A DNA stretch of 64,000 nt from Nitrospira sp. (GCA_022226935.1 CP092081.1:3150737-3214736), one strand, 5' to 3'. Shown: positions 8,288-17,520, numbered from the stretch's first letter. Numbers and translations are program-made. The notes: a model not told the origin generated them from the sequence alone.

Positions 8288-9556
8288 GTGTTCAGTCATC
8301 AATCATCTGATCGTCCTGAGCCTCGCAAATCCGGCATCCATGATGCCGATTTAGACGGGTTGGCGATTTCTCGTCCCGCGCCTGGTGGCACTCCGTCTTC
8401 TGGTGGTCGCCGATGGCCGTGGCTGACGCTGGCGGTCCTCCTGGCTGTGGCGGGCTTGGCCTGGAGTACGGCCTGGCTTCGACCGGACCAACGAGTTGAA
8501 GTGGTTCCGGTGGTGCGCATGCCCTCCGGGAGCGGGGCAGGTCTGGCGGCGACCGGGTATGTGGTCGCGCAGCGGCAGGCGTCGATTGCCTCGAAGGGCA
8601 CCGGACGGCTGATCTACTTCGGCGTCAACGTGGGGGATCGGGTGAAAGAAGGGCAACTGATCGCGCGCATCGAACATGACGACATGGACGCGCTGTACCG
8701 GCAGGCCTTGGCCCGGCTGGGCGTGGCGCGGGCGCAATTGGGTGCCGCCAAACCGGAGCTTGAAGAGGCGACGCTGAGTTTCGAGCGGGTGAAGACGCTT
8801 CTGGAGCAATCCTTTGTGACCAGATCCGAATACGACATGGCGTCAGCGCGGCTTCGCCGCGCCGCTGCGGCGGTCAAGTCTGCCGAAGCGGCGGTGACTG
8901 CGGCAGAAGCCGAACGGCAAAATGCCACGGTGCAGCTGGAGAATACGAGTATTCGCGCGCCGTTCGACGGTGTCATCGTGAAGAAACTGGCCGAGATCGG
9001 CGAAGTCGTCTCGCCGTTCACCGCGACCGTCCGCTCCGGCGGGTCCGTGGTGAACATGGTCGATCCCCTGTCGGTGACGGTGGATGCCGAGGTGTCGGAG
9101 GCGATGATTCATCGTGTGCGCGCCGGTCAATCGGTGGAGATTCAGCTCGACTCCGTGCCGGGCCACCGGTATCAGGGCGAGGTCTTGCAGGTGATGCCGA
9201 TTGCGGATCGCGCCAAGGGTACCGTGTTGACGCGCATCCGGTTTCGTGACCTGGACGATCGGGTGCGGCCTGAGTTGAGCGCAAAAGTGACCTTCGGCCC
9301 GATGCCGGGTGCGCCGACCGAGCAGGGGGAAGACTGGGGCGTGCCCTCCACCGCCGTGGTGATGCGTGAGGGGCGAACAGTGGTGCTGATCGTGCGCGCG
9401 GGGATCGTGGCGGAAGCGGTGGTGCAAGCCGGCACCGCCGTGGCCGGGATGGTCCCGGTGCATGGGCCCCTCGTTCAGACCGATGAAGTGATCGTTGCGC
9501 CGACCGAGACGCTCCGTTCCGGAAGCACGGTCTCGGTGTTCCACCGTGCTTCGTGA
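8288..9556 (+). CDS. Periplasmic adaptor (membrane fusion) protein of MacA/HlyD type
   Basis: The 422-aa product has a cytoplasmic N-terminus of about 40 residues, one membrane helix (about 44-62), a biotinyl-lipoyl-like half motif (ATGYVVAQRQASIASKGTG), a coiled-coil hairpin (about 130-215), the second lipoyl half (IRAPFDGVIVKKLAEIGEVVSPF) and a beta-barrel. Such adaptors join an inner-membrane ABC exporter to an outer-membrane channel. Start is GTG 8288, 5 bases after GGAGGAGG (8275-8282). The next genes encode the matching ATPase and permeases; no outer-membrane channel gene is seen nearby. Confidence 0.88.
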   Translation: MFSHQSSDRPEPRKSGIHDADLDGLAISRPAPGGTPSSGGRRWPWLTLAVLLAVAGLAWSTAWLRPDQRVEVVPVVRMPSGSGAGLAATGYVVAQRQASIASKGTGRLIYFGVNVGDRVKEGQLIARIEHDDMDALYRQALARLGVARAQLGAAKPELEEATLSFERVKTLLEQSFVTRSEYDMASARLRRAAAAVKSAEAAVTAAEAERQNATVQLENTSIRAPFDGVIVKKLAEIGEVVSPFTATVRSGGSVVNMVDPLSVTVDAEVSEAMIHRVRAGQSVEIQLDSVPGHRYQGEVLQVMPIADRAKGTVLTRIRFRDLDDRVRPELSAKVTFGPMPGAPTEQGEDWGVPSTAVVMREGRTVVLIVRAGIVAEAVVQAGTAVAGMVPVHGPLVQTDEVIVAPTETLRSGSTVSVFHRAS

Positions 9557-9567
9557 AGGGCCCATCC

Positions 9568-10251
9568 ATGGTTGATCCGGTCGTCCATCTCCATCAGGTC
9601 ACCAAGACGTACAGCCGCGGAGGCACGGAGGTGTCTGTGATCAAGGACCTCTCCTTCGTCATCCCGGCGGGGACCTTTCTCGCAATCATGGGCCCGTCAG
9701 GCTCCGGCAAAAGCACGCTGCTGAACGTGATCGCCGGCATCGATCGGCCGACGAGCGGGTCGGTGGTGGTGGCAGGAACCAGGCTGGATCAATTGTCAGA
9801 GGGTGAGATGGCTCGATGGCGCGCGCGCCATATCGGCTATGTCTTTCAAACCTACAATCTCATTCCGGTCCTGACGGCGGCGGAGAATGTGGAATTGCCG
9901 CTGGCGTTGACGCATTTGACGCGACGGGAGCGAGTCGACCATGTGAAGACGGCGTTGCGCCTAGTGGGACTGGCTGATCGCATGGATCACTATCCGCGGC
10001 AGCTGTCGGGTGGGCAGGAACAGCGGGTGGGCGTGGCGCGCGCGATCGTCAGCGACCCGACCATGATCCTGGCGGACGAACCGACCGGCAATCTCGATCG
10101 CGAATCCGCCGACGACATCCTGACGCTGTTGGCTCGGCTGAACCGGGAACTGGGGAAGACCATTGTCATGGTGACTCATGATCCTCGCGCCGCCGAGCGT
10201 GCGCAGATGATCCGGCATCTGGAAAAGGGGCTTCTGGAGATGCCGCCGTGA
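9568..10251 (+). CDS. MacB/LolD-type ABC transporter ATPase
   Basis: The 227-aa protein shows Walker [10 protein letters not shown] (residues 42-50), Q-loop FQTYN, signature LSGGQEQR (146-153), Walker B MILADE (166-171) and switch His204. The EPTGNLD extension is typical of the MacB/LolD branch. It powers the mechanotransmission exporter formed with the adaptor at 8288 and the permeases at 10248 and 11624. ATG 9568 is preceded by AAGGG at 9556-9560. Its stop overlaps the next start by 4 bases, indicating translational coupling. Confidence 0.93.
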   Translation: MVDPVVHLHQVTKTYSRGGTEVSVIKDLSFVIPAGTFLAIMGPSGSGKSTLLNVIAGIDRPTSGSVVVAGTRLDQLSEGEMARWRARHIGYVFQTYNLIPVLTAAENVELPLALTHLTRRERVDHVKTALRLVGLADRMDHYPRQLSGGQEQRVGVARAIVSDPTMILADEPTGNLDRESADDILTLLARLNRELGKTIVMVTHDPRAAERAQMIRHLEKGLLEMPP

Positions 10252-11414
10252 CGCTGCTGCACTTGATGCTCAGAAATACGATCAGGCGGCCGGTCCGCCT
10301 GGCGCTCACCATCGGCGGCCTGGCGATGGTCGTGTTGGCCTTCGGCCTGCTGCGACTGACGCTTGATGAATGGCACAGCGGCGTGAAGGCGGCGGCACAC
10401 AACCGGCTGATCAGCGTGCATGCCATGTCGGACTCTTTGCAGTTGCCGCTGGCGTATAAAGAACGGATCGCAGTGATTCCTGGTGTGCAGCTGGTGCATT
10501 ACGGCAACGTATTCGGCGTGGAGTACCGCGATGCCAAGGAGTCGTTCGGGGCTTTCGCTGAACACATGGGGACCTTTTTTGAAACGTACCCGGAGATCCT
10601 CTTGAACGAAAGCGATCGCCTGGCGTTCCTCAAGGACCGAGGCGGCTGCATCATCGGGTGGAAACTCGCGGCCCGATTCGGTTGGAAGGTTGGGGATGTG
10701 ATCCCGCTCAAGGGCACGACGCATCCCGGGAATTGGGAGCTGGTCGTCCGCGGCATCTTCCACAGCAGCAACCCCGCCATCATGGGTGAAGGCGAACTGT
10801 ATGTGCATTGGCAGTTTGCCAACGAGCGTTTGAAGACGACGGTGCCCGACCGTGTCGATCAGGTGGGCTGGTACGTCGCCACGACAGCCCCGGGCGTGAA
10901 TCCCCGCACGGTGGTCGCGGCCATCGATGCCACGTTTGCCAACTCCTTTGCCGAAACTAGAACGGAGCGGGAACAGGCGTACATCGCCGGTTGGGTCGCA
11001 CGCGCCGGCGCATTGCTCGATGCCTTGGATTGGCTGTCGGGCGTGATGAACGGCATTGCGACCCTGGTGTTGGTCAATGCGCTGGCGATGGCGGTACGCG
11101 AGCGAACCAGGGAGTACGGTGTCATGAAGACGTTGGGATTTCGGCCGCGTCACTTGGTGACGCTGGTCCTCGGCGAATCGCTGCTGGTGGCGTTGGGCGG
11201 GGCAGTGGCCGGATTAGGGTTGTTGTACCCGGCGGCGCGGCTCTATGCGGTCATGGTGGCGGGCGGGAAAACAGTGGGGACGTACGAGATCACCGCCGAG
11301 ACAATCTGGTTGTGCCTGGGCGTGATGGGAGTGGTCGGCGTGCTGGCGGCCCTCTGGCCGGCGGTACGCCTCAGCCGCATGACGACGCTGGAAGGCTTGC
11401 GTCACCGGGGTTAA
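10248..11414 (+). CDS. FtsX/MacB-type ABC permease 1
   Basis: The 388-aa protein has one N-terminal membrane helix (about residues 18-36), a periplasmic MacB-PCD-like domain (about 45-255) and a C-terminal FtsX domain with three helices (about 268-388) containing the REYGVMKTLGF motif. It starts at GTG 10248, overlapping the ATPase stop (GTGA). It should dimerise with permease 2 to export a small molecule or peptide; siderophore recycling is inferred from neighbouring receptors and PepSY proteins. Confidence 0.88.
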   Translation: MTLLHLMLRNTIRRPVRLALTIGGLAMVVLAFGLLRLTLDEWHSGVKAAAHNRLISVHAMSDSLQLPLAYKERIAVIPGVQLVHYGNVFGVEYRDAKESFGAFAEHMGTFFETYPEILLNESDRLAFLKDRGGCIIGWKLAARFGWKVGDVIPLKGTTHPGNWELVVRGIFHSSNPAIMGEGELYVHWQFANERLKTTVPDRVDQVGWYVATTAPGVNPRTVVAAIDATFANSFAETRTEREQAYIAGWVARAGALLDALDWLSGVMNGIATLVLVNALAMAVRERTREYGVMKTLGFRPRHLVTLVLGESLLVALGGAVAGLGLLYPAARLYAVMVAGGKTVGTYEITAETIWLCLGVMGVVGVLAALWPAVRLSRMTTLEGLRHRG

Positions 11415-11604
11415 CCCGCATTCTTCATGGCGGTTCGTCGTGAAATCGCCGAGTCACGTGGCGAGACCGGCGCGCGGAGCCGGGAGGACCCGATGCGTAC
11501 TCATGCAGTACGGTGAGGATCCGAGGGGCGAGCCCGCCGGCCGAAGGCCTGTCGTAGTAGTGAATCGGCGATTGCAACAGAAGTGTTCATGGAGAATGCG
11601 GGTT
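11413..11604. repeat. Long hairpin repeat inserted between the two permease genes
   Basis: Perfect 12-bp arms (11413-11424 and 11593-11604) enclose the whole intergenic space, with a second pair at 11444-11452 and 11565-11573. The centre has GCGTAC and GTACGGTGAGGAT, matching the centre of the repeats at 44811, 51217, 55354 and 56885. It splits an otherwise tightly packed operon. Confidence 0.6.
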
Positions 11605-11623
11605 ACGGTCACGAGGTCACTGG

Positions 11624-12793
11624 TTGTTGTGGAGCGTATACAGTCTGAGGAACCTGTGGGCGCGACGCGTCACGACGCTGCTGACGCTGTCGGGACTGGG
11701 CCTCGTGGTCTTCGTGTTTGTGGCGATTCTCATGCTGGCGCATGGCCTGGAGCGAACGATGGGGAGGACCGGCGATCCGGCTAATGCCATCCTGTTGAGT
11801 AAAGGCGCGCTGTCGGAGATCGAAAGCAGTCTGTCGCGGGATCAGGCCGGGGTGCTGGCCGCGCAGCCGGACGTGGTCACCTTGGAGGACCATCAGGTCG
11901 CGGCGGTGCGTGAAATTGCCTTGCAGCTCACCTTGCGCAAGCAAGACCGAGGGAGCCTGGCCAGTCTTTCCGTACGCGGCTCTTCGCCCGTCGTGTTTGC
12001 CGTGCGTCCCCGCGTACGCATCGTACACGGGCGAGCGTGGCAGCCTGGCACCACGGAGGTGATTGTCGGCAGCCAGGTGGCTAGGCAGTTTCCCGAAGCC
12101 CGGCTGGCTGAAACGCTGCGGTTTGGGCGGCGGGAGTGGACCGTTGTGGGGATCTTCGAGGCGGAGGGCAGCGGATTCGATTCGGAGGTGTGGGGAGACG
12201 TCGATCAGATGATGACCACGTTCCATCGCACGGCGTTCTCGTCCATGACGCTGCGCCTCGCCGACCCGGAGATGCTGCCGGCATTCAAGGCGAGATTGGA
12301 GCGCGATCCCCGATTCAAAGTCTCGGTGAAACGCGAACCGGAATACTACGAAGGGAAAGCCGAAGGCCTGGCCCGGCTCATTCGTGTCACCGGGTTGTTC
12401 CTGACCGTGGTGTTCAGTGTCGGCGCGATCCTCGGGGCGACGATGACGATGTCCGCTTCCGTGGCGCATCGGACGACCGAGATCGGCACGCTCCGCACGC
12501 TGGGATTTACGCGCGGCCACATTCTGCAGGCGTTTATGCTCGAATCAATCCTGTTGGGCCTTGCCGGCGGTCTGTTGGGCGTGGCCGGTGCGGCCCTGTT
12601 GAATCGCGTGACGATTTCGACGGTGAACTGGGATACCGGGGCTGAATTGGCGTTCGGGTTTCACCTCACCCCCGGCATGGTCGGCGAGGGGGTGCTGTTC
12701 GCGGTGTGCATGGGGCTCATCGGAGGATTGGTCCCGGCCGCCCGTGCCGCCCGGCTCGACATTGTGCAAGCGCTGGGGGAGCGGACGGCGTAG
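11624..12793 (+). CDS. FtsX/MacB-type ABC permease 2
   Basis: The 389-aa protein begins (M)LWSVYSLRNLWARR, the common N-terminus of this permease group. It has a membrane helix at about residues 17-40, a periplasmic domain, and a C-terminal FtsX domain with TEIGTLRTLGFTRGHI and two more helices. The start is TTG 11624 with GAGG at 11613-11616; no ATG or GTG fits. It pairs with permease 1 and the ATPase at 9568. The 209-bp gap from permease 1 is filled by a hairpin repeat. Confidence 0.86.
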   Translation: MLWSVYSLRNLWARRVTTLLTLSGLGLVVFVFVAILMLAHGLERTMGRTGDPANAILLSKGALSEIESSLSRDQAGVLAAQPDVVTLEDHQVAAVREIALQLTLRKQDRGSLASLSVRGSSPVVFAVRPRVRIVHGRAWQPGTTEVIVGSQVARQFPEARLAETLRFGRREWTVVGIFEAEGSGFDSEVWGDVDQMMTTFHRTAFSSMTLRLADPEMLPAFKARLERDPRFKVSVKREPEYYEGKAEGLARLIRVTGLFLTVVFSVGAILGATMTMSASVAHRTTEIGTLRTLGFTRGHILQAFMLESILLGLAGGLLGVAGAALLNRVTISTVNWDTGAELAFGFHLTPGMVGEGVLFAVCMGLIGGLVPAARAARLDIVQALGERTA

Positions 12794-12822
12794 GTGTTGC
12801 GCAGGCAGATTTCTGCACGATC

Positions 12823-12876
12823 TGTAGCATCGGTGAGCACCCATCCGTAGGCAGTCCGCCGAGCGTCTGGTATAAG
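12823..12876 (+). promoter_or_regulatory. Repeated promoter element, copy 4
   Basis: TGTAGCA (12823) and GTGAGCA (12833) are in 10-bp register, with a degenerate third unit at 12843. TAGGCA (12848-12853) and TATAAG (12871-12876) are 17 bp apart. It starts the unit with the small protein at 12897 and the receptor at 13333. Confidence 0.7.
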
Positions 12877-12896
12877 CTCGCGCAGGAGTCTGTCAC

Positions 12897-13238
12897 ATGT
12901 CTCGCCTCGATCGATCCTGGAAAGTCTACGTCGTCCTGCTTCTCTTCCTGCCGGTCTGGTGGTGGCTTGGTCTGCCGCCGCTCTGGAGCGCGGTGGACCT
13001 GGCCGAGCACTATGCGGTTGAAGGGGAGCATACGGATGGTTTTCCTCAGCATCCCTCTTCCGGGATTGATTCGCCCCAAGAGTCTGCCGCAGTCGGTCTT
13101 CCATGTATTGAATCCCTAGCTCCTCCACCGGTCGTTGTTTGGTTCCCGCACTTTCATGTTGAAGACCGGCCGCCGACGGGCTGCTTCTCTTCCTACTCCC
13201 ATGGTCTGCGTGCTCCTCCCACGTTGATGCTCGCGTAA
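12897..13238 (+). CDS. Small membrane-anchored His-containing protein
   Basis: The 113-aa product has one strong N-terminal membrane helix (about residues 10-30, rich in Leu/Trp) and a periplasmic-type tail with scattered His (EHY, GEHTDGF, FHVED), two Cys and a C-terminal HGLRAPP motif. That motif resembles the HGRGPP ending of paralogs 1-3, and the gene holds the same position after a copy of the promoter element. Sequence identity elsewhere is too low to call homology. AGGAG at 12884-12888 supports ATG 12897. Function unknown. Confidence 0.6.
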   Translation: MSRLDRSWKVYVVLLLFLPVWWWLGLPPLWSAVDLAEHYAVEGEHTDGFPQHPSSGIDSPQESAAVGLPCIESLAPPPVVVWFPHFHVEDRPPTGCFSSYSHGLRAPPTLMLA

Positions 13239-13332
13239 CGTCCCAGTACGCCCACATAAGGTCGTGTGCCGCCATGCCGAAGTCTCTTTTCGTGCGGGCT
13301 GCGACCCGTTCGCATCAACGAGGAGCATCACG

Positions 13333-15720
13333 ATGTTGTGTTCGACCACGTCTACGTCCCGCCGGTTCGCCACTGTCAGTCGAATTCATTCGGTGACGAT
13401 CACGGCCATTCTTGTTCTTGCCCTGCTGCCTGCCTGCATGGGACCACAGGTCCAACCGGCGCCATCCTCTCAGGATCAGGAGCGCGTGGCCGAGCAGAGT
13501 CCACCTGCCGACGTACCCAAGGTAGACGAACCGGTTCCAGCCAGTACGCCGTCCCCGTCCGTTGCGCTGCCTCTGCCTGTGTCGCCGGCGGAGGGCTCTC
13601 GAGCCGATATGCTTCCGGAGTCGGGAGACATCCCGGTGGTCGAGGCCAAGCCGGTCTTCGTCACTGCGCAACGCGAGTCGTACACCGTAGAGTCGGCGTC
13701 TACTGCGACGAAGACGGACACGCCGCTCATGGAAACGCCGATGGCCGTGCAAGTGGTGCCGAAGCAAGTCATGCAGGATCAGCGGGTGAATCGATTGCAG
13801 GATGCGTTGCAGAACGTGAGCGGAATCCGTTCGAATAACAACGACATTGAAGGGTATGTGTACAAGATTCGGGGGTTCAACAGCTTGAACGTATTTCGCA
13901 ACGGGTTGACCCTTGCAGGCGGCCTCGGCTCCCAACCTGGTATGCATGAGACGGCCAACCTGGAACGGATTGAAGTGTTGAAGGGCCCTGCTTCTGTACT
14001 GTTTGGTCGGGCAGAGCCGGGTGGTCTGATCAATCTGGTGACCAAGCGTCCCCTCGCGACACCGTACTACAAGCTGGAGCAGGAATTCGGCTCCTACAAC
14101 CATTATCGAACGGTCTGGGATGCAACGGGGCCATTAAATCAGTCAGGGACGGTGGGCTACCGGTTGTCCGGCGCCTATCAAGACTACGGCTCGTTTCGAG
14201 ATTTTCAGGGCGGGCGGCGGGTGTTTCTCGCTCCGGTCCTGGCCTTCAAGCCGACCGATCGGACCGATTTGATCATCGACCTGCAGTATCTGAGGAACGA
14301 TGCGCAGAGCGATACGATCTTTCCCGCTCTTGGCAATCGCCCGGCGCCGATCGCACTTCGCCGGTCGTTCCAGGAAGCCAACGATCCCAGCGACTGGACA
14401 GGAAATTTCAACCTCGGCTACGACTTGACTCACCGGTTCAACCAGAATTGGTCGCTTACCAGCCGCTTCCTGCTTAGTAAAGGCAGCCTGAAAAAGTTGA
14501 ACGTCTTCGCCACGGCGTTGGACGACGCCACCGGAGTGCTCGACCGCACTACGCAGTTCCAAAAACTCATGAGCACCACCTACGCCACCAACCTCGATCT
14601 CAAAGGAAAGTTTGATGCGCTGGGCGCAAAGCATCAGGTCCTGGTCGGTGTGGACTACCTGCATGACACCTACGATTATAGCTACGCGGAGGGCCTTTCG
14701 AATTTTCCCATCAATATCTTCAACCCTGTGTATGGCAGCATTCCGACCTCGGCCTATGACGAGGCGATGAACGGAGTCGGGTTTCGAGGGTTTTCGTCGT
14801 CGCTCGTGAAGCAGGCCGGTGTCTATGTTCAAGATCAGATCACCCTCTTCGACAAGCTGCATGTCTTGCTCGGGGGACGATACGACCACGCGGAAGTCGG
14901 GCAGGGAAACAGTGACGTCTCTCGTGAGGAAGCCATTACCGATCGCCACGGACGATCCGTGAGAACGGACGGGCAGTTCAGTCCTCGCGCCGGGATCCTG
15001 TACCAGTGGACGCCGCGACTCAGCACCTATGGGAGCTATTCCAAATCCTTCGGCGCTAACAATGGACGCTCGGCAACAGGGGAGGCATTGCCTCCTGAGC
15101 GCGGCGAGCAATTCGAGGTGGGCACGAAGGCAGAGTTGTTTCAGGGCCTCTCGGCCACGGTGGCGCTGTTTCATCTGACCAAAAAGAACATTCTGACGCC
15201 GGATCTCGCCACGCCGGACCCCACGGATACCAGGGCGGTGGGCGAGGCGCGCAGTCAAGGCGTAGAAGTCGATCTCTTGGGCACGGTCACGACGCAGCTG
15301 AATCTGATTGTGACCTATGCGTATCTCGACACCAAGGTGACGCGTGACGAGAGTGGCCTGCAGGGCAATCGTCTGGACAATGTGCCCTCGCATAGCGGAC
15401 GGGTCTTCCTCGTGTATCACTTCGGGGGAGAGGACGGGTTGGGCTGGCGGGTCGGTGGAGGCGTCTCGGCGGCCAGCGCGGTGTCCGGGGATCGGGAAAA
15501 TACCTTCGACCTTCCTGCCTATTATCGACTGGATGCCATGACAAGTTATACGGCCATGTTGGGGAAGCAACGGCTGACGGCCCAGCTCAACCTGCGCAAT
15601 CTCACGAATACGAAATACTTCGACGGGACCGATATTTTTTACAACCAGCGATCGCCACGGTTTGGCCTGTTTGCCGCGCAGCCGCTCATGGCGTTCGGCA
15701 CGATTCGAATGGAATTCTGA
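13333..15720 (+). CDS. TonB-dependent siderophore receptor with lipobox-like N-terminus
   Basis: The 795-aa protein is the intact paralog of the interrupted receptor at 3850. It has an N-terminal hydrophobic segment ending in LLPAC (lipobox-like), a Pro/Ser-rich linker to about residue 100, a plug (METPMAVQVVPKQVMQDQRVNRLQDALQNVSG; IEVLKGPASVLFGRAEPGG) and a beta-barrel ending IRMEF. The plug is of the FhuA/FpvA hydroxamate-type siderophore group by general look. AGGAG at 13321-13325 supports ATG 13333. Promoter copy 4 and the small protein lie upstream, and a PepSY gene follows 27 bp downstream. Confidence 0.93.
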   Translation: MLCSTTSTSRRFATVSRIHSVTITAILVLALLPACMGPQVQPAPSSQDQERVAEQSPPADVPKVDEPVPASTPSPSVALPLPVSPAEGSRADMLPESGDIPVVEAKPVFVTAQRESYTVESASTATKTDTPLMETPMAVQVVPKQVMQDQRVNRLQDALQNVSGIRSNNNDIEGYVYKIRGFNSLNVFRNGLTLAGGLGSQPGMHETANLERIEVLKGPASVLFGRAEPGGLINLVTKRPLATPYYKLEQEFGSYNHYRTVWDATGPLNQSGTVGYRLSGAYQDYGSFRDFQGGRRVFLAPVLAFKPTDRTDLIIDLQYLRNDAQSDTIFPALGNRPAPIALRRSFQEANDPSDWTGNFNLGYDLTHRFNQNWSLTSRFLLSKGSLKKLNVFATALDDATGVLDRTTQFQKLMSTTYATNLDLKGKFDALGAKHQVLVGVDYLHDTYDYSYAEGLSNFPINIFNPVYGSIPTSAYDEAMNGVGFRGFSSSLVKQAGVYVQDQITLFDKLHVLLGGRYDHAEVGQGNSDVSREEAITDRHGRSVRTDGQFSPRAGILYQWTPRLSTYGSYSKSFGANNGRSATGEALPPERGEQFEVGTKAELFQGLSATVALFHLTKKNILTPDLATPDPTDTRAVGEARSQGVEVDLLGTVTTQLNLIVTYAYLDTKVTRDESGLQGNRLDNVPSHSGRVFLVYHFGGEDGLGWRVGGGVSAASAVSGDRENTFDLPAYYRLDAMTSYTAMLGKQRLTAQLNLRNLTNTKYFDGTDIFYNQRSPRFGLFAAQPLMAFGTIRMEF

Positions 15721-15747
15721 TTCAGGCTGTTGCAGAAGGAAGCCGGT

Positions 15748-17031
15748 ATGTTCACCAGATCATTCTGGGTTCGCCTGCATCGCTGGGCCGGGCTGACGAT
15801 GGCGGGATTCTTGATCGTGGTCGGCCTGACCGGCAGCCTGCTGGCTTTTTACCCTGAGCTCGAGCGGCTGGTGCACCCACACTGGTACCCCGACCGCGAT
15901 CCATCCACATGGTTAAGCGCCGGGAGGCTTGGAGCGCATCTGGACACTGCCGAGCCGCGATTGCGCGTCACGCAGGTGTCTCTTCAAGGATTCGACGGCG
16001 CGACCTCTGCGTGGGTCGAGCCACGGATCGATCCGGCCACCGGCCAGCCCTTTCAACTTGGGTATGACTATGTCGTCTTGGACCCGGCGACAGGTACCGT
16101 GCTGGACCGGATGCAATGGGGCTCGCTCCGGAATGGGTGGACCGGTCTCATGTCCTTCGTCTATGCGCTGCACTATTCCTTGGCCTTGGACATGCCGGGT
16201 GTTTGGCTGCTGGGCATCTGTGCCTTCATCTGGACGCTGGATTGTTTCGTCGGCTTCTATCTCACGTTTCCTGCGAACCAATCCCGAACCGGCCAGGCGA
16301 ACAGGCAGGAGTGTGTTGCGCACGTGAGTTGGTGGCAGCGCTGGAAGACGGCATGGATGATCAAGTGGCCTGCCAGCCCCTATCGGCTGAATTTCGACCT
16401 GCATCGAGCGAGCGGTTTGTGGCTGTGGGGTGCGCTGCTGATCTTCGCCTGGTCGAGCGTCTACATGAATCTCTGGGATACGGTCTATACCCTGACCACG
16501 CGGGCGTTCTTCGACTACCGCCCGTATTGGACAGAGTTTCGACCACGGCCTGTTCCGATGGAGCGACCGGGGTTGAATTGGCTGGACGCGCAGACAGTCG
16601 GGGAGCGGCTGATGGCGGTGCAAGTTGCGCAGGCGGGACTGACGGTGCGCCGGCCGGTTTCCCTGCGACTGTATCGCGAATTCGGCCTCTATCAGTATCA
16701 GGTTGAGACCAACCGTGAAATCGACGATCGCCCTCGCCGCTACACGACCCAGGTATTTTTTGACGCGGATAGCGGGGCGCTGAAATTCACCTTGCTGCCC
16801 GCGGGCCAATATGCCGGCAACACTCTCAGCAACTGGCTCTATGCCCTGCACATGGCCAATGTGTTCGGGCTTCCCTATCGAATCTTTGTGTGTTTGCTGG
16901 GGGTGGTCATCGTCCTGCTCTCCTCGACCGGCGTCTATCTCTGGTGGAAGAAACGGCGATCCAGGGCCACGGCTCAGGCGCGACGGGGTAGTGCCACTGT
17001 CACTGCCTCCCCCGGACGGGCGTCTGCATGA
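15748..17031 (+). CDS. PepSY-associated transmembrane protein 2
   Basis: The 427-aa protein starts with a membrane helix following a conserved LHRWAGL motif (helix about residues 16-38), has PepSY-type periplasmic regions, middle helices near 150-175 and 220-245, a late His-rich helix region (LYALHMANVFGLPYRIF) and a final helix followed by a basic tail. This is the PepSY_TM (PiuB-like) family, linked with ferric-siderophore reduction or release. ATG 15748 is preferred, with AGAAGGAAG just upstream; TTG 15730 is an alternative. It follows receptor 13333 closely, probably in one operon. Confidence 0.86.
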   Translation: MFTRSFWVRLHRWAGLTMAGFLIVVGLTGSLLAFYPELERLVHPHWYPDRDPSTWLSAGRLGAHLDTAEPRLRVTQVSLQGFDGATSAWVEPRIDPATGQPFQLGYDYVVLDPATGTVLDRMQWGSLRNGWTGLMSFVYALHYSLALDMPGVWLLGICAFIWTLDCFVGFYLTFPANQSRTGQANRQECVAHVSWWQRWKTAWMIKWPASPYRLNFDLHRASGLWLWGALLIFAWSSVYMNLWDTVYTLTTRAFFDYRPYWTEFRPRPVPMERPGLNWLDAQTVGERLMAVQVAQAGLTVRRPVSLRLYREFGLYQYQVETNREIDDRPRRYTTQVFFDADSGALKFTLLPAGQYAGNTLSNWLYALHMANVFGLPYRIFVCLLGVVIVLLSSTGVYLWWKKRRSRATAQARRGSATVTASPGRASA

Positions 17032-17054
17032 TGAGTGAACGAAACGAATAATTG

Positions 17055-17108
17055 TGTAGCATCCGTGAGCATCCGTCGGTAGACAAGTTTCTTCGAAGGG
17101 CGTAGATG
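17055..17108 (+). promoter_or_regulatory. Repeated promoter element, copy 5
   Basis: TGTAGCA (17055), GTGAGCA (17065) and GTCGGTA (17075) lie in exact 10-bp register. TAGACA (17080-17085) is followed after 17 bp by TAGATG (17103-17108). It precedes the His-rich secreted protein at 17134. Confidence 0.7.
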
Positions 17109-17133
17109 AGTGTCCAGGAAAGATCGTAGACCT

Positions 17134-17466
17134 ATGAATCGATTGTCCATTAAAACCTCCGCCGCCGTCGTGACCCTCGGGGTCGCTGTGCTGTATCTGG
17201 CGTTGGCGCTCGTCGCTCCGGGTTGTTCCTTTGCCCATGCGACCCCGTCCGGAGATCACCACCAGCATTCCGGGACAGACTCTCATTCCACGCTCTGTTC
17301 ATGGGCCTGTCAGGCCACGTCCGATGTCGGGCCAGTTGCACACGCGGCCGGCGGCATGGTCTGGGCCGTCCAACTTCATCAGCTTCCTTCTGCTCCTCTA
17401 CTCATCGACGTTCAACGTCACGCTTCTCTGCACACCCGTGCGCCGCCGGTCTCCGTGAGGGGATAG
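17134..17466 (+). CDS. Small His-rich membrane/secreted protein
   Basis: The 110-aa protein has an N-terminal hydrophobic segment (about residues 9-29) followed by a metal-ligand-rich stretch (GCSFAH, GDHHQH, TDSHS, LCSWACQ). The tail ends in a RAPP motif like the product at 12897. The CSWAC segment recalls the WAC motif of paralogs 1-3. ATG 17134 fits the -10 of promoter copy 5 (17103-17108); the longer ATG would lie within the promoter. It is the last gene of the metal island and has no receptor directly downstream. Periplasmic metal binding is inferred. Confidence 0.65.
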   Translation: MNRLSIKTSAAVVTLGVAVLYLALALVAPGCSFAHATPSGDHHQHSGTDSHSTLCSWACQATSDVGPVAHAAGGMVWAVQLHQLPSAPLLIDVQRHASLHTRAPPVSVRG

Positions 17467-17520
17467 TTCGGGCGGGGCGCGCGTCGCCTTTCTTCACAGC
17501 AGGATTGAGGGTCGGGCTGT

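Noticed and set aside
14143-15570. Long open frame on the minus strand (475 codons)
   Set aside because: It lies wholly antisense to a well-supported TonB receptor and its translation is Arg/His/Gly-rich without domains; it is a high-GC shadow frame. The same applies to minus-strand frames at 110-1168, 6873-8072, 15913-17286 and 35116-36426.
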